From assembly GCA_963708775.1 (NCBI GenBank), contig CAVPTI010000013.1, positions 1 through 64,000 on the forward strand: a DNA stretch of 64,000 nt, read 5' to 3'. Below, piece after piece: positions 42,398 through 52,297 of the stretch. The notes beneath the pieces are model-generated. The model ran no database searches. It was not told the DNA's origin and was given only the letters and a program-made list of their open reading frames with translations. Source of the stretch: JAGVSR01 sp963708775. GTDB taxonomy: Bacteria > Pseudomonadota > Alphaproteobacteria > Rhizobiales > Hyphomicrobiaceae. The position numbers and the translations under genes were made by a program. Numbering within the stretch: the stretch's first letter is position 1; every line of letters begins with the position of its first letter.

Positions 42398-43103
42398 GTT
42401 CGAGCTTCAGACGCTGTTCGGCCTCAGCCAGTGCGTCCGGCGTACCGACGTGCATCCAGACGCCATCGAGACGTGATCCATATAAGCGCCGCGCCGCGAT
42501 GGCCCGGTCCCAGACCTTGTTCAGCGAGAACGCACCCTTCGGCGCGCCCTTGAACATCCGCGGATGCGCAATCGACACGCCTGCAAAAACGAACGGCGCT
42601 TCCTGACGCTCGCTCCGCCGTGTCAGAACGCCGGCTGAATCCATGTTGAAATCGCCGTGGCCGTCATAGCCGATGCTCGTCGCCGCCAGCGCCAGCAGCA
42701 TCAAGCCATCCATCCGCTCACCGTCCCATGCTGCGATCAGCCGTGACAGCGATCCCCCGATGCCCTCGATCCACGCCGTATCCGCGTTATGAATGAGAAA
42801 CGGCCGGTCGCCGATGAGCGGCAGCGCGTTCACCACCCCGCCGCCCGTATCGAGCAGTTTGCCTCGCTCGTCCGAGATGAGGATCTGCGGGCTCTTGCGG
42901 CTCTTCAGGTGCGCTTCGAGTTGGTCGGCGAGATAATGCACATTGACCACCACGCGTGTGATCCCCGCTTCTTCCAGGCGATCCAGCGCATGGTCGATCA
43001 GCGCGCGCCCGCCGAGCCGCACGAGCGGCTTGGGCACCATGTCGGTCAAGGGCCGCATGCGGGTCCCGAGACCGGCGCCGAGGATCATCGCGGTATCGAT
43101 CAC
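42387..43103 (-). CDS. murU: Nucleotidyltransferase, probable MurNAc-1-phosphate uridylyltransferase
   Basis: A 238-residue sugar-nucleotidyltransferase. MILGAGLGTRMRPLTDMVPK is the nucleotide-binding signature, with DTGGGVVNALP and NADTAWIEG supplying metal and sugar contacts. The gene sits directly downstream of an AmgK-type kinase domain. In the AmgK/MurU peptidoglycan recycling route, AmgK makes MurNAc-1-phosphate and MurU turns it into UDP-MurNAc, so that role is the best inference. Sequence is intact. Confidence 0.88.
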   Translation of the reverse strand: MIDTAMILGAGLGTRMRPLTDMVPKPLVRLGGRALIDHALDRLEEAGITRVVVNVHYLADQLEAHLKSRKSPQILISDERGKLLDTGGGVVNALPLIGDRPFLIHNADTAWIEGIGGSLSRLIAAWDGERMDGLMLLALAATSIGYDGHGDFNMDSAGVLTRRSERQEAPFVFAGVSIAHPRMFKGAPKGAFSLNKVWDRAIAARRLYGSRLDGVWMHVGTPDALAEAEQRLKLEHVR

Positions 43104-43133
43104 AAAGACCTCCGGTTGTGCCGCAACTGCGGA

Positions 43134-44690
43134 TCAGGGCAAGGGCGCCTTCGCGCGGATTTCTCCGGAAAAGTGCCGATCGTACCACCGCGCCAGACCG
43201 GCCAGATCCGGATGCGCGAGGTCCCGTTCCAGATAGCGCCATATGCGCGGAATGTGGCGGAGATAATGGGGTTTGCCATCGCGTTTCCACAGGCGCGCGA
43301 AGATCCCCAGGATCTTGGTGTTCCGCTGTGCCCCGAGCGCGGCATACGCATACCGGAACGCGGCCTCGTCGAAGTCCGCGTCCCGCGCCCGCACCGCCGT
43401 CACATACCGGTCATAGAGGCGGTCCTCGATGTCCGGCGCAACATCGAGCCGCGCATCCTGCAAAAGCGAGACCAGATCGAATGCGGGATGCCCGATCAAG
43501 GCATCCTGAAAGTCGATGATCCCCACCGTGTTGTGCGCGGCTCCATTGCGCTCGGGCATGTAGAGCAGGTTCGGCGAGTGATAATCGCGCAAGACGATCG
43601 TCCGATTGGGATCGGCCATGAGCCGGTCAAGAACCGGCGCCCACGCAGCATCGAACGTGCGCCGCACGTCGTCCGCGAATAGACGCGCCGAACACCAGCG
43701 GCCAATACCAGTCCGGCAGCAGCGTCGTCTCGATCTCGTACGCCCCGCGATCGTAAGTCTCGACCGGCGACGCTCGCCCTTCACCCGCATTCCAGGCGCC
43801 GATGCGCTGCAGCATCGATAGCGCGCATCTCCACGAGTGTATCTGTCGCCGCCGCCCACATCGTCTCGAGATCGGCTCCTTGACCGACCTCGACACCGAA
43901 CACGCGATCACCGAGATCGCCAATCAGCATCAACCCACGCGCATGATCGGCCGCATGGATAGTCGGCGTCACCAGCCCGGCCGACGCAAGCAGTCGCCCC
44001 ACGCTCTCGAATGCTGCCGTGCCCTCTGCCAGATGCGCGATGCGGCTATACGGCAGCCCGTCTTTGATCGGCGGCCCATCCGGCTGCGGCGGCCAGTCCA
44101 TGAGAATGACAGGCTGCGCGTCGCGAACTGTTCGCGCGTACGCCCGGGGCGACGCATCGCCCTGCAGATAAGACACAGTCGCCGTCTCCGGCACGCCATG
44201 AGCGCTGAGAAATTCAGAAATGTCCCGCAAGCGAGCGAGGCGCGGTTCCCACGTTCCGCGCGCTTCGACCACGACATCGCGCAGATCACCGCCGCCGCTC
44301 TCCGTCAGCATGATATCGAGGCGATCGCCGCCCAGCAGCGATGGCGCCCGCTCCGGCCATTCGATGAGCACGGCCCCGTTCTCGGCGAGATCCGAGATCC
44401 CAAGTTCCAGCGCCTCGTTCTCGTCCGACAAACGATAGAGGTCGATGTGCGCAAGCCCCAGCCGCGGCGTATCGTAGGTCTGCACGAGCGCGAATGTCGG
44501 GCTCGGCACCTCGGCCTCGTCGTCGCCGAGCATCGCGCGGATCAGCGCCCGTGCGAACGTCGTCTTGCCGGCGCCCAGATCGCCATGCAGCGCCAAGCGT
44601 GTCTCCGGCTCGGATCTTCAAAGCAACGAGTTGAGCAAGACGGCGGACAGCCGGTTCGTCAGCCTCAGGAAGCGTCCAGTTGTTCGGCAT
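43134..44690 (-). CDS. tsaE: TsaE ATPase fused to AmgK-type sugar kinase (frameshifted in kinase part)
   Basis: Residues about 1-155 are TsaE, the ATPase of the t6A tRNA-modification complex: ALHGDLGAGKTTFARALIR is the P-loop, then VPSPTFALVQTYDT, LAHIDLYRLSDENEALELG and LIEWPERA. Without a frame change the chain runs on into an aminoglycoside-phosphotransferase-type kinase like AmgK: VSYLQGDASPRAYAR, later LRDYHSPNLLYMPERNG and VGIIDFQDALIGHPAFDL. Frame changes lie near 43800 and 43690 only, inside the kinase. Total is about 515 residues. It overlaps the divL end by 26 bases and is followed by murU, so cell-wall sugar recycling and tRNA modification are tied into one polypeptide. Confidence 0.88.
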
Positions 44691-47191
44691 AGGCGGGCGC
44701 GCGCTCGTCCGGCTCATCGATCTGTTGCGACCCGGCGGGCCGCGCCGGCAACCGTACCGTGACGCGCGTGCCAACGCCAGGGTTGCTGTCGAAGGTTACG
44801 CGGCCCTTGTGCAACTCGACGATGCTCTTGACGATGGAAAGACCAAGACCCGGGCCGCGGTGCTCGGATCCCTGGCTACGGCTCTCGAACCGCTCGAAGA
44901 CCCGCGCCTGTTGTTCTAGCGGAATGCCGACCCCGTTGTCTTCCACCGCAAACAGGATTTCCTTGTCCTCGCGCCAGCATTCGAGCTTCACAACGCCGCC
45001 CGGACGCGAAAACCCGATTGCGTTCGACATCAGATTGTAGAGGATCTGCCGCACGCGCGCTTCGTCCGCCACGAACGGGCCGACACCGTCTTCCACGGCC
45101 ACATCGATCGTCAGGTTCGAGCCCACGGCACGCTCGCGCAGTGCCAAAATCGTCGCGTCGATGACATCGCGCGCATCGACCTCGCTGATGCGCAGTTCCA
45201 GCGCGCCCGCATCGATCGTAGCCAGGTCGAGAATGCCATCGATGATGGACAGCAGCGAAGTGGATGACTGCGAGATGTGGTCGAGATACTCGCGCTGCTT
45301 GGCGCTGAGCGCCCCCATGTGCGGACTGGCGAGCAGTTCGCTGAAGCCGATGATGTTGGTCAACGGCGTGCGCAATTCGTACGAGACGTGCCCAATGAAC
45401 CGGTTCTTCAGATTGTCGGCCGCGACCAGCGCTTCGTTGCGCTCGCGCAGCGTCCGCTCGAAAGCCTTCGCATCGGTCACGTCGGCAAATGTCAGCAGCA
45501 TGCCGCCGTCGGGCAGCGGCGTGGCGGCATAATCGACGACGCTGCCGTCCGGGCGCACCATCTGCCCCTCGAGCTGCGACCGTGCTGCCGTGAACGACGT
45601 CACAGCCTTGACGATCTTCGGCCATGTATGTCCGTCGTCGAACAGAACTTTTGCGGATGCGACGAACTCGTCGATATGCGGCGTGCTCGCCAGCACGCGC
45701 TGAGACATGCGCCAGATTTTGGCGAACGCACTATTGAACAGCTTCAGACGTCCGTCGGTGCCGAACACGGCGACGCCTTCCTTCAGGCTGTTGAGCGTCT
45801 CGCCCTGCACACGCGTCAGCGCCACATAGCGCCGCTCCAGTGCCAAAGCTTCGGTCTTGTCGTCATAGAAATAGGTGACGCCGCCGTCGGGACGGCGCTC
45901 TGCGGCGACATGCACGACGCGCCCGCTCTTCAAGTGCCACCAGTCCTCGACCTCGGTCAGCTCCATGTAGCAGGCGAGCAGCCGCGCCTTCCATTCGCGG
46001 TAGTTCGCAACGTCCGGCAGATGCCCATCTTCGCGCAGCCGGTCGAGGATCGCCCCATCCTGCGGCCCCGATTTCAGCCACGCCTCGTCGAGTTGCCAAA
46101 GATTGCGGTAGGCCTCGTTATGGAATGTGAGGCGCCGGTCGGCACTGAAGATCGCAACAGCGGTAGTCACCCGATCGAGCGTCCTGTCATAGGCCGCAAT
46201 CTGCCGGTCGAGCGCCGTCTGCGCCCGCTCCACGGCGGCGACGTCGATGGCGACACCGGCGCTTGCATCCGCCAGCGGGATAACCACCACCTGATGCGGC
46301 TTCTGATCACCGCCGACAATCAGACTGAGCCGCTCGTCATAGGGCGTGCCCGTCTTGTGCTTGCGCTCGATGGTCCGCCGCTGCCGGGATTCCAGCAACT
46401 CGATCTGCGACGCGATCACCTCCGCCTCGCTCTCGGCTTCCACCGCCGTCACGTAGGCCTTGTTGACCCACGTGAGACGCCCGTTGCCATCCCGCAGCCA
46501 CGCAGGGCTCGGCAGCGCGTTGAGCAGCGCACGGCTCGATCGGACATCGCGCGCGATCTTCTTCTGGTGGTCGAGGATCAAGCCCTAGGTCACGCTTGTA
46601 CCCCGCCACATCCCGCATGCGCAGAATTGCCCGGCTGCCCGCGGCGCGCCCGTCCGCTTCCAGGTGACCGCCTGCCGCTGTGCGCAGGATCATGTTGAAG
46701 GCTCGGCCCTCGGCGAACAGCGCATCCAGCGCCGACTTCAGGTCCGTCGCCGACTTCTGCTCGAGCCACATGCCAAACCGGAGCAACTCCTGATGGCTGG
46801 CGGGCAGTCCCGGAATGCCGGTCAGCGACTGCGCGACGATTTCGAGCCCGCGTCCCTGCTCCCAATGCACCAGCACCTGCGGTTCGGCTTTGATCAGCGC
46901 TTCCGAAGACGCCAACCGGCGCCGCAGTTCATGAACCTCGTTGTTGCGCTGCGCCGCCGTCCGCCGCGACGCTGCAAAGGCCGAGAGAATGGTGGCCACG
47001 GCCGCAAAAATGGCCGCCGCCGCGAGCGCGAAAATGATGAGCGCATTGAGACCGGCCGTGTCGGGTGAGGTGGTGGTCCGCTCGTCATTGACATTGATGG
47101 CCAGCACCAGCACGCACGCCACGCTCGCGACGAGGAGCATGGCGAGTTCCAGCCGCGGATTTCCGATCTTGGCGCGGTAGTTGTGACGCAT
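44665..47191 (-). CDS. divL: DivL-like PAS sensor pseudokinase (one frameshift)
   Basis: About 840 residues. Two N-terminal transmembrane helices (LELAMLLVASVACVLVLAI and ALIIFALAAAAIFAAVATIL) precede several PAS domains, then a kinase core. The dimerisation motif reads FIGHVSYELRTPLTNIIGFS: the phospho-acceptor His of the usual SHELRTPL is Tyr, the hallmark of Caulobacter DivL. N-box (NLMSNAIGFSRPGG), DNGVGIP and GPGLGLSIVKS boxes are intact. DivL controls CckA-CtrA signalling and asymmetric division, fitting a budding or polar hyphomicrobial cell. One frame change lies near 46585. It sits between ahcY and tsaE. Confidence 0.88.
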
Positions 47192-47451
47192 GGGGTCGGT
47201 GGGCCCGCCGGTCGCTTTTGTTGAACGGAAAAGTCGCGCCTGGAGGCGGCTGCAACTCTCGGTAAATTCAGGGAAAAACGATCGGCAGCCGAATCGGTAC
47301 ATGGCCCTGCGAATCGCTTCGCCGATTATGCGGACCTAAACAGCGGCTGACCAGTGCAGCCGCCCCACAGCGGTCTTCCATCGCAATGAAAACGGCGCCA
47401 CCCCAAGGGGCAGCGCCGCTTCAGAAACACGTCGATTGTCAGGTGCCGAAC

Positions 47452-48864
47452 TCAGTACCGGTAATGTTCGGGCTTGAACGGGCCCTGCTCCGGCACGCCG
47501 ATGTAGTCGGCCTGATCCTTGGACATCTTGGTCAGCTTCACGCCCAGCTTGGCGAGGTGCAGCGCGGCGACCTTCTCGTCCAGGAGCTTCGGCAGCGTGT
47601 ACACCTGCTTCTCGTACTGGCCGTCGTCGCGATGCTGCCACAGCTCGATCTGCGCCAGCGTCTGGTTGGAGAACGACGACGACATCACGAACGACGGATG
47701 CCCCATCGCGTTGCCGAGGTTCACGAGGCGGCCTTCCGACAGCAGGATGATGCGATTGCCCTTCGGGAACTCGATCTCGTCCACCTGCGGCTTGATGTTG
47801 GTCCACTTGAAGTTCTTCAGACCCGCCACCTGGATCTCGTTATCGAAGTGGCCGATGTTGCAGACGATCGCGCGATCCTTCATCTGCCGCATATGCTCGA
47901 TCGTGATGATGTCGCGGTTGCCCGTCGCCGTCACGAAGATGTCCGCGCGCGGCAGCGCATCCTCGATCGTCGCGACTTCGTAGCCTTCCATCGCGGCCTG
48001 CAGCGCGCAGATGGGATCAACCTCAGAAACGATCACGCGCGCACCGGCCTGGCGCAGCGAGGCAGCCGATCCCTTGCCCACGTCGCCGAAACCAGCGACG
48101 AACGCGACCTTGCCGGCCATCATCACGTCGGTGCCGCGGCGCAGCGCGTCAACGAGCGATTCACGGCAGCCGTAGAGGTTGTCGAACTTCGACTTGGTCA
48201 CCGAGTCGTTCACGTTGATCGCCGGGAACAGCAGTTTGCCGGCTTCCGCGAGCTTGTAGAGACGATGCACGCCCGTCGTCGTCTCTTCCGAAACGCCCTG
48301 GATGTTCTTCGCCACGTCCGCGAACCAGCCCTTCGGCTTTTCCTTCAGAAGGCGCTTGATGAGGGCGAAGAAGATCTCCTCTTCTTCCGACTCCGGCTTG
48401 TCGAGAAATGCCGTGTCGCCGTTCTCGGCGCGCAGACCGTGATGCACGAGCATGGTCGCGTCGCCGCCGTCGTCGAGGATCATGTTCGGCGTGCCGCCGC
48501 CATGCCAGTCGAACAGCTTCGCCGTGTAATCCCAGTATTCGACCAGCGTCTCGCCCTTGTAGGCAAACACCGGGATGCCCGCGGCGGCGATGGCAGCCGC
48601 GGCGTGATCCTGCGTCGAGAAGATGTTGCACGACACCCAGCGGACGTCGGCGCCGAGCGCTTTCAGCGTCTCGATGAGCACGGCGGTCTGAATGGTCATG
48701 TGCAGCGAGCCTGCAATCCGCGCGCCCTTGAGCGGCTGCTTGGGACCATATTCTTCCCGGATCGCCATCAAGCCCGGCATTTCCGTCTCGGCCAGTTCGA
48801 TTTCCTTCCGGCCGAACGGCGCGAGGCTCATATCCTTGACGATGTAATCCGGCATGACGGTCAT
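47452..48864 (-). CDS. ahcY: Adenosylhomocysteinase
   Basis: A full 470-residue S-adenosylhomocysteine hydrolase that splits SAH to adenosine and homocysteine, using bound NAD. The NAD fold is VAFVAGFGDVGKGSAASLRQ; substrate and catalytic segments are GSLHMTIQTAVLIETL, NINDSVTKSKFDN-type VNDSVTKSKFDNLYGCRESL, and the C-terminal KPEHYRY is the universal end. The sequence is intact. An inverted repeat upstream (48975-48994) may be a SahR operator. Confidence 0.98.
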   Translation of the reverse strand: MTVMPDYIVKDMSLAPFGRKEIELAETEMPGLMAIREEYGPKQPLKGARIAGSLHMTIQTAVLIETLKALGADVRWVSCNIFSTQDHAAAAIAAAGIPVFAYKGETLVEYWDYTAKLFDWHGGGTPNMILDDGGDATMLVHHGLRAENGDTAFLDKPESEEEEIFFALIKRLLKEKPKGWFADVAKNIQGVSEETTTGVHRLYKLAEAGKLLFPAINVNDSVTKSKFDNLYGCRESLVDALRRGTDVMMAGKVAFVAGFGDVGKGSAASLRQAGARVIVSEVDPICALQAAMEGYEVATIEDALPRADIFVTATGNRDIITIEHMRQMKDRAIVCNIGHFDNEIQVAGLKNFKWTNIKPQVDEIEFPKGNRIILLSEGRLVNLGNAMGHPSFVMSSSFSNQTLAQIELWQHRDDGQYEKQVYTLPKLLDEKVAALHLAKLGVKLTKMSKDQADYIGVPEQGPFKPEHYRY

Positions 48865-48974
48865 TCAGGGCTCCTGATCGGACAAGGGGATGTAAACCGG
48901 CGAACGCCAAGCCCGGCGGGCTCCAGTCCGCATTTCGGCACCCCTATACCCCGCCCCCCGCCCCCAGGCAACAA

Positions 48975-48994
48975 CATATAAACAAGTCTTTATG
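48975..48994. promoter_or_regulatory. Candidate SahR operator upstream of ahcY
   Basis: An imperfect palindrome, CATATAAAC-AA-GTCTTTATG, lies about 110 bases before the ahcY ATG. The ATAAA/TTTAT arms resemble the operator described for SahR, the SAH-responsive ArsR-family regulator of methionine-cycle genes in Proteobacteria. The match is from memory; no regulator gene is in the window. Confidence 0.45.
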
Positions 48995-49052
48995 TCCCAG
49001 CTGCGCGCGTCGGAGTAATGCGGGCGGCCGAAGGGTGCGGACCTGCGGTCGG

Positions 49053-49358
49053 CTAGCCCTCTTCCGCCAGTTCTTCGCCAAAGCCCATCTCGACCAGCGC
49101 GACGAGGGCTTCCAGGGCTTCCGGACCCTCCGGTCCCGAGCAGCGGATATGCAACTGCGATCCAGGGCCCGCCGCCAGCATCATGAGCCCCATGATCGAC
49201 GACCCACCCACCGATTGCCCGTCCCGCGTCACCGTCACCAGGGCATTGAAGCTCTCGGCCATCTTCACGAACTTGGCCGACGCCCGCGCATGCAGCCCCT
49301 TGCGGTTCACGACCGTGACGAGGGCTTCGGGTTGCGGACTATTCTGGATTTCGGGCAT
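49053..49358 (-). CDS. ptsH: HPr family phosphocarrier protein (PTS-Ntr type)
   Basis: About 101 residues. The phospho-accepting His is in VNRKGLHARASAKFVKMAE, and the regulatory Ser region is GQSVGGSSIMGLMMLAAG. In alphaproteobacteria this HPr works in a regulatory phosphorelay (PtsP-HPr-EIIA) rather than sugar transport, and its Ser is phosphorylated by HprK, encoded two genes upstream. ATG 49358 is chosen; a TTG at 49379 overlapping the EIIA stop is the alternative and would add seven residues. Confidence 0.93.
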   Translation of the reverse strand: MPEIQNSPQPEALVTVVNRKGLHARASAKFVKMAESFNALVTVTRDGQSVGGSSIMGLMMLAAGPGSQLHIRCSGPEGPEALEALVALVEMGFGEELAEEG

Positions 49359-49375
49359 CGCGCGCCGCTCGCTAC

Positions 49376-49781
49376 TCAACTTTCGCCGGACAATTCCTGG
49401 CTTGCGACCTTGATGTATTTGCGCCCCGCATCCCGCGCCCGCGCCACGGCTTCCGCCATCGGCAGTTCCCGCCGCAGGGAGGCAAGTTTCACGAGAATCG
49501 GTAGGTTGATCCCGGCAATCACTTCCACCGGCGCTTCATCCATCACCGAAATGGCGAGGTTTGATGGCGTGCCACCGAACATGTCGGTCAGCACGATCAC
49601 GCCCTCTCCGCGTATCGGCGCGCTTCACCGCGTCGAGGATATCGCCCCGGCGCTGGGCCATATCATCCTCGGGACCGATCGCCACCGTTTCCAGTTGGCT
49701 TTGCGGTCCGACGATGTGTTCGAGGGCGGCACGGAACTCGGTCGCGAGACCCCCGTGCGTGACGATGACTAGTCCGATCAT
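49376..49781 (-). CDS. PTS EIIA component, mannose family (one frameshift)
   Basis: A small EIIA-Man domain of about 134 residues. It starts MIGLVIVTHGGLATEFRAAL with the phospho-His at position 9-10, then DDMAQRRGDILDAVKRAD; after a frame change near 49615 it continues VLTDMFGGTPSNLAISVMDE and ends SQELSGES. There is no IIC or IID permease, so it is a regulatory end point of the phosphorelay, as in Rhizobium and Brucella. It lies between hprK and ptsH. Confidence 0.9.
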
Positions 49782-49912
49782 CCGGTCTTCCTTGACCCAC
49801 GCGGCCGATAAGGCGGGGCATTGATGCCTCGGTACCCATCGCGGCGGGCAGACTTACAACTGTTCGGTGCCTTGCAAAAGCCCCTCCAGACAAAGGTCTT
49901 GCGGACTTATAC

Positions 49913-50392
49913 TTAAGCCCCAAGCCCCCGCCACGGCTCGCGCGTCAGTGCCAGAGCCAGCTTTAAAGGCGCGGACGCCTCAAAAGGTGCCAGCCGCAGC
50001 ACCGGGAGGCTCACTCCAAGCAGGGCGTCCGTCGGCCAGGGATCGGGCAGCCGTTCCACTTGGTGCGGGCCGACTAGGTCAACCAGCAGCGACAAGCGGG
50101 CTTCCGAGCCGATGCGGGACCGTGAAGATCCCCAAGTCCGCGAACCTCGATCAGCCCCTGCAGTCGATCAGGCGGCGAGACCGTCAGCCCATCCTCCGTT
50201 GCCCGGATCACAACCTGATCGTCGGCAACGAGTTCAAACGATGCCTCCACAAGACGAACTTGCCGGAGTGGCCAACGCTCTCAGCGCAAGATCGGATTTT
50301 CCGCTGCCCGAGGCCCCACGCAGCAGCGCCGCCCGCCCCCCGAGCGCGACAGCCGTGCCATGCACCACGATTTCAGTAGCGGCGGCTGCCAC
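49913..50392 (-). CDS. hprK: HPr kinase/phosphorylase, short alphaproteobacterial form (frameshifted)
   Basis: About 160 residues, only the catalytic core of HPrK. The P-loop is ALLRGASGSGKSDLALRAL near 50310; in other frames follow LVADDQVVIRATEDG-like sequence and GLIEVRGLGIFTVPH, the HprK signature. Two compensating frame changes lie between about 50260 and 50090. The GTG at 50392 is chosen for its GGAGG five bases upstream and because it gives EIVVHGTAVALGGRA. The gene overlaps the chvG end. It phosphorylates and dephosphorylates HPr on Ser, feeding back on ChvG/ChvI in related bacteria. Confidence 0.88.
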
Positions 50393-52192
50393 CCGAGCCT
50401 CCGCGCGAGGTCGTGACCAGACGCGGTAACCGGACGGTGAACCGCGCACCGACGGGGCGGCTGTCCGCCGCCGAGCCGGCCGCCCGCCGGTTCTCGGCCC
50501 AGATCTCTCCCCCATGCGCGATCACGATCTCGCGCGAGATCGAAAGCCCCAGTCCCGAATTCTTGCCGCGCAGCGCCTCCGACTGCGGCCGGTCCGTATA
50601 GAACCGGTCGAAGATGATGGCGAGACGATCCTCCGGAATGCCGGGCCCCTCGTCGTCGATCACGATGTCCACATGCTGCGGCGTCTGCTTCACGGTGATC
50701 ACGACCACGCCGTCCGGCAGGCGAGAACGACACCGCGTTGTCCACCAGGTTCGTAATGACTTGCCCCATCCGCCCTTCGTGGCCCGTCACTTTCAGCGTC
50801 TGCCGATCCACGCCCTGATCGAGCACCACCCGCACGCTGCGGCCATCCTCCGAGAGAATATCGCGGAAGATCTTGGCGACGTTGTCCACCACGTCGGTGA
50901 CGAGCGTCGGCACCATCGCCTGCCGCGCCAATTCCGCATCGAGCCGCGAGGCATTCGAGACGTCGGTGATGAGGCGGTTGAGCCGCTTCAGTTCGTTTTG
51001 AATTTGTCGAACCAGTTCGTCCCGCTGTTCCGGCGTCTTCGCATAAACAAGGCTCTCCGCCGTGGACCGCGCCGCCGTCAGCGGATTTTTCAATTCGTGC
51101 GCCACGTCGGCTGCAAAACTCTCGCTCAATTCGATCCGCCGGTAGAGCGCCGCCGTCATGGACCGGAATGCGCGAGACAGCTGACCGACCTCGTCATTGC
51201 GTTCCGCGAAGTCCGGCAGATGCGCGCGGGCATTGATGTTGCGGCTCACTTCTTCGGCCGCTTCCGAAAGCCGGCGGATCGGCTCGGCCACCGTCCGCGC
51301 GAGCAACAGCGACGAGACCAGCGTCGCCACCAGCGCGATCACGGCCAGCAGTGCAATGCGCCAGCGCTCCTGGCTCAGCGACTTCTCGATATCGCCCGGC
51401 CGCGTCGAAAGCAGCAGCGCGCCAAGCACCGCATTCGCGCGCCTGATGGGCACCGCCATCGAAACGATTTGCTCTCCATCCTGGTCAAGGAGAAGGAGCG
51501 GCGTGGCGGTTCCGTCCAGCGCGGCGCGCACTTCCGGATATGCAGTTCCTTTGGCGTTGCCGATCTCCTTGTAGACAGGCAGGTGCTTGTCGATCAGCAC
51601 CGACGTCAGCCGCGTCCAGAAATTCTTCGGCTTGACGACCGGCTCCTGATCCGCTGCCGGACGCGTCAGCTGACCTTTGGTCAAGAGGGTCGCCGTGTCG
51701 ACGATCAGCGTTCCGTCACGGCCATAGATCCGCGCCCGGTTCTTCGTATGCTGGATCAAGCGCCGCAGAATCGGCGTCGCACGCTCCGGCCGGATCGAAA
51801 GCTGCAGCGAAGAAAATCCATCGTCGCGGTAGGGCACGCGCGACTTGTCCGGCCGGTTCGCCTGTTCGAGGTTGATCTCGATGTTGCCCTGCTCGATGCG
51901 CGCGTCACTTGCGATCGCCGCCGCAATCAGCTCGCCCTGCGTTCGCAGCAACTCCTTCTTCGCCTCCACGAGCCAGGTTTGGTAATGGCTGAGATAGTAG
52001 ATCCCGCCGATCATGACGAGCAAACCGACCATGTTCGCGATCAAGATACGGCGGGTCAGGCTTGCGGATGCGGAACGGAAGGGACGGCCACGCCGGACGC
52101 GCCGCAACAAGCCGGACGCCGCGCCGGCCGAGCCCGCGCAGCGGGTCCGTCAGCACGTTGGTCGCTGGAACTCCCTGCGTCTTGAGCGCCAC
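50373..52192 (-). CDS. chvG: Sensor histidine kinase ChvG (frameshifted)
   Basis: About 605 residues. Two membrane spans (ILIANMVGLLVMIGGIYYL and IALLAVIALVATLVSSLLLA) flank a large periplasmic sensor domain; HAMP follows (ARTVAEPIRRLSEAAEEVSR). The H-box is FAADVAHELKNPLTAARSTA, N-box ITNLVDNAVSFSP, then VIDDEGPGIPEDR and SGLGLSISREIV. One frame change lies near 52110 close to the start, another near 50720. It signals acid or envelope stress to ChvI, next to it. The GTG start at 52192 has GGAGAG upstream. Confidence 0.93.
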
Positions 52193-52231
52193 TTCGCCCT
52201 CTCCGCTTAGGCCCTGTTGCAGTCACGAGCA

Positions 52232-52272
52232 TAAAAAACGAACGGGGCCGCCTTCGTCGTCAAGGCAGCCCC
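52232..52272 (-). terminator. Terminator-like hairpin between chvI and chvG
   Basis: On the minus strand GGGGCTGCCTT pairs with AAGGCGGCCCC (one mismatch), followed after five bases by a run of T (complement of 52233-52238). It lies 25 bases after the chvI stop and before chvG, so it may reduce read-through from the regulator into the kinase. Confidence 0.7.
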
Positions 52273-52297
52273 GGCGAACTCCTGTTCCTCGTGCCGA

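Noticed and set aside
45277..46698. 473-codon open frame opposite divL
   Set aside because: Antisense to clear PAS and kinase motifs; Arg/His-rich shadow composition.
47386..48981. 531-codon open frame on the plus strand opposite ahcY
   Set aside because: It is antisense to an intact, fully conserved ahcY; its product is His/Arg-rich with no domain. High-GC codon bias produces such shadows.
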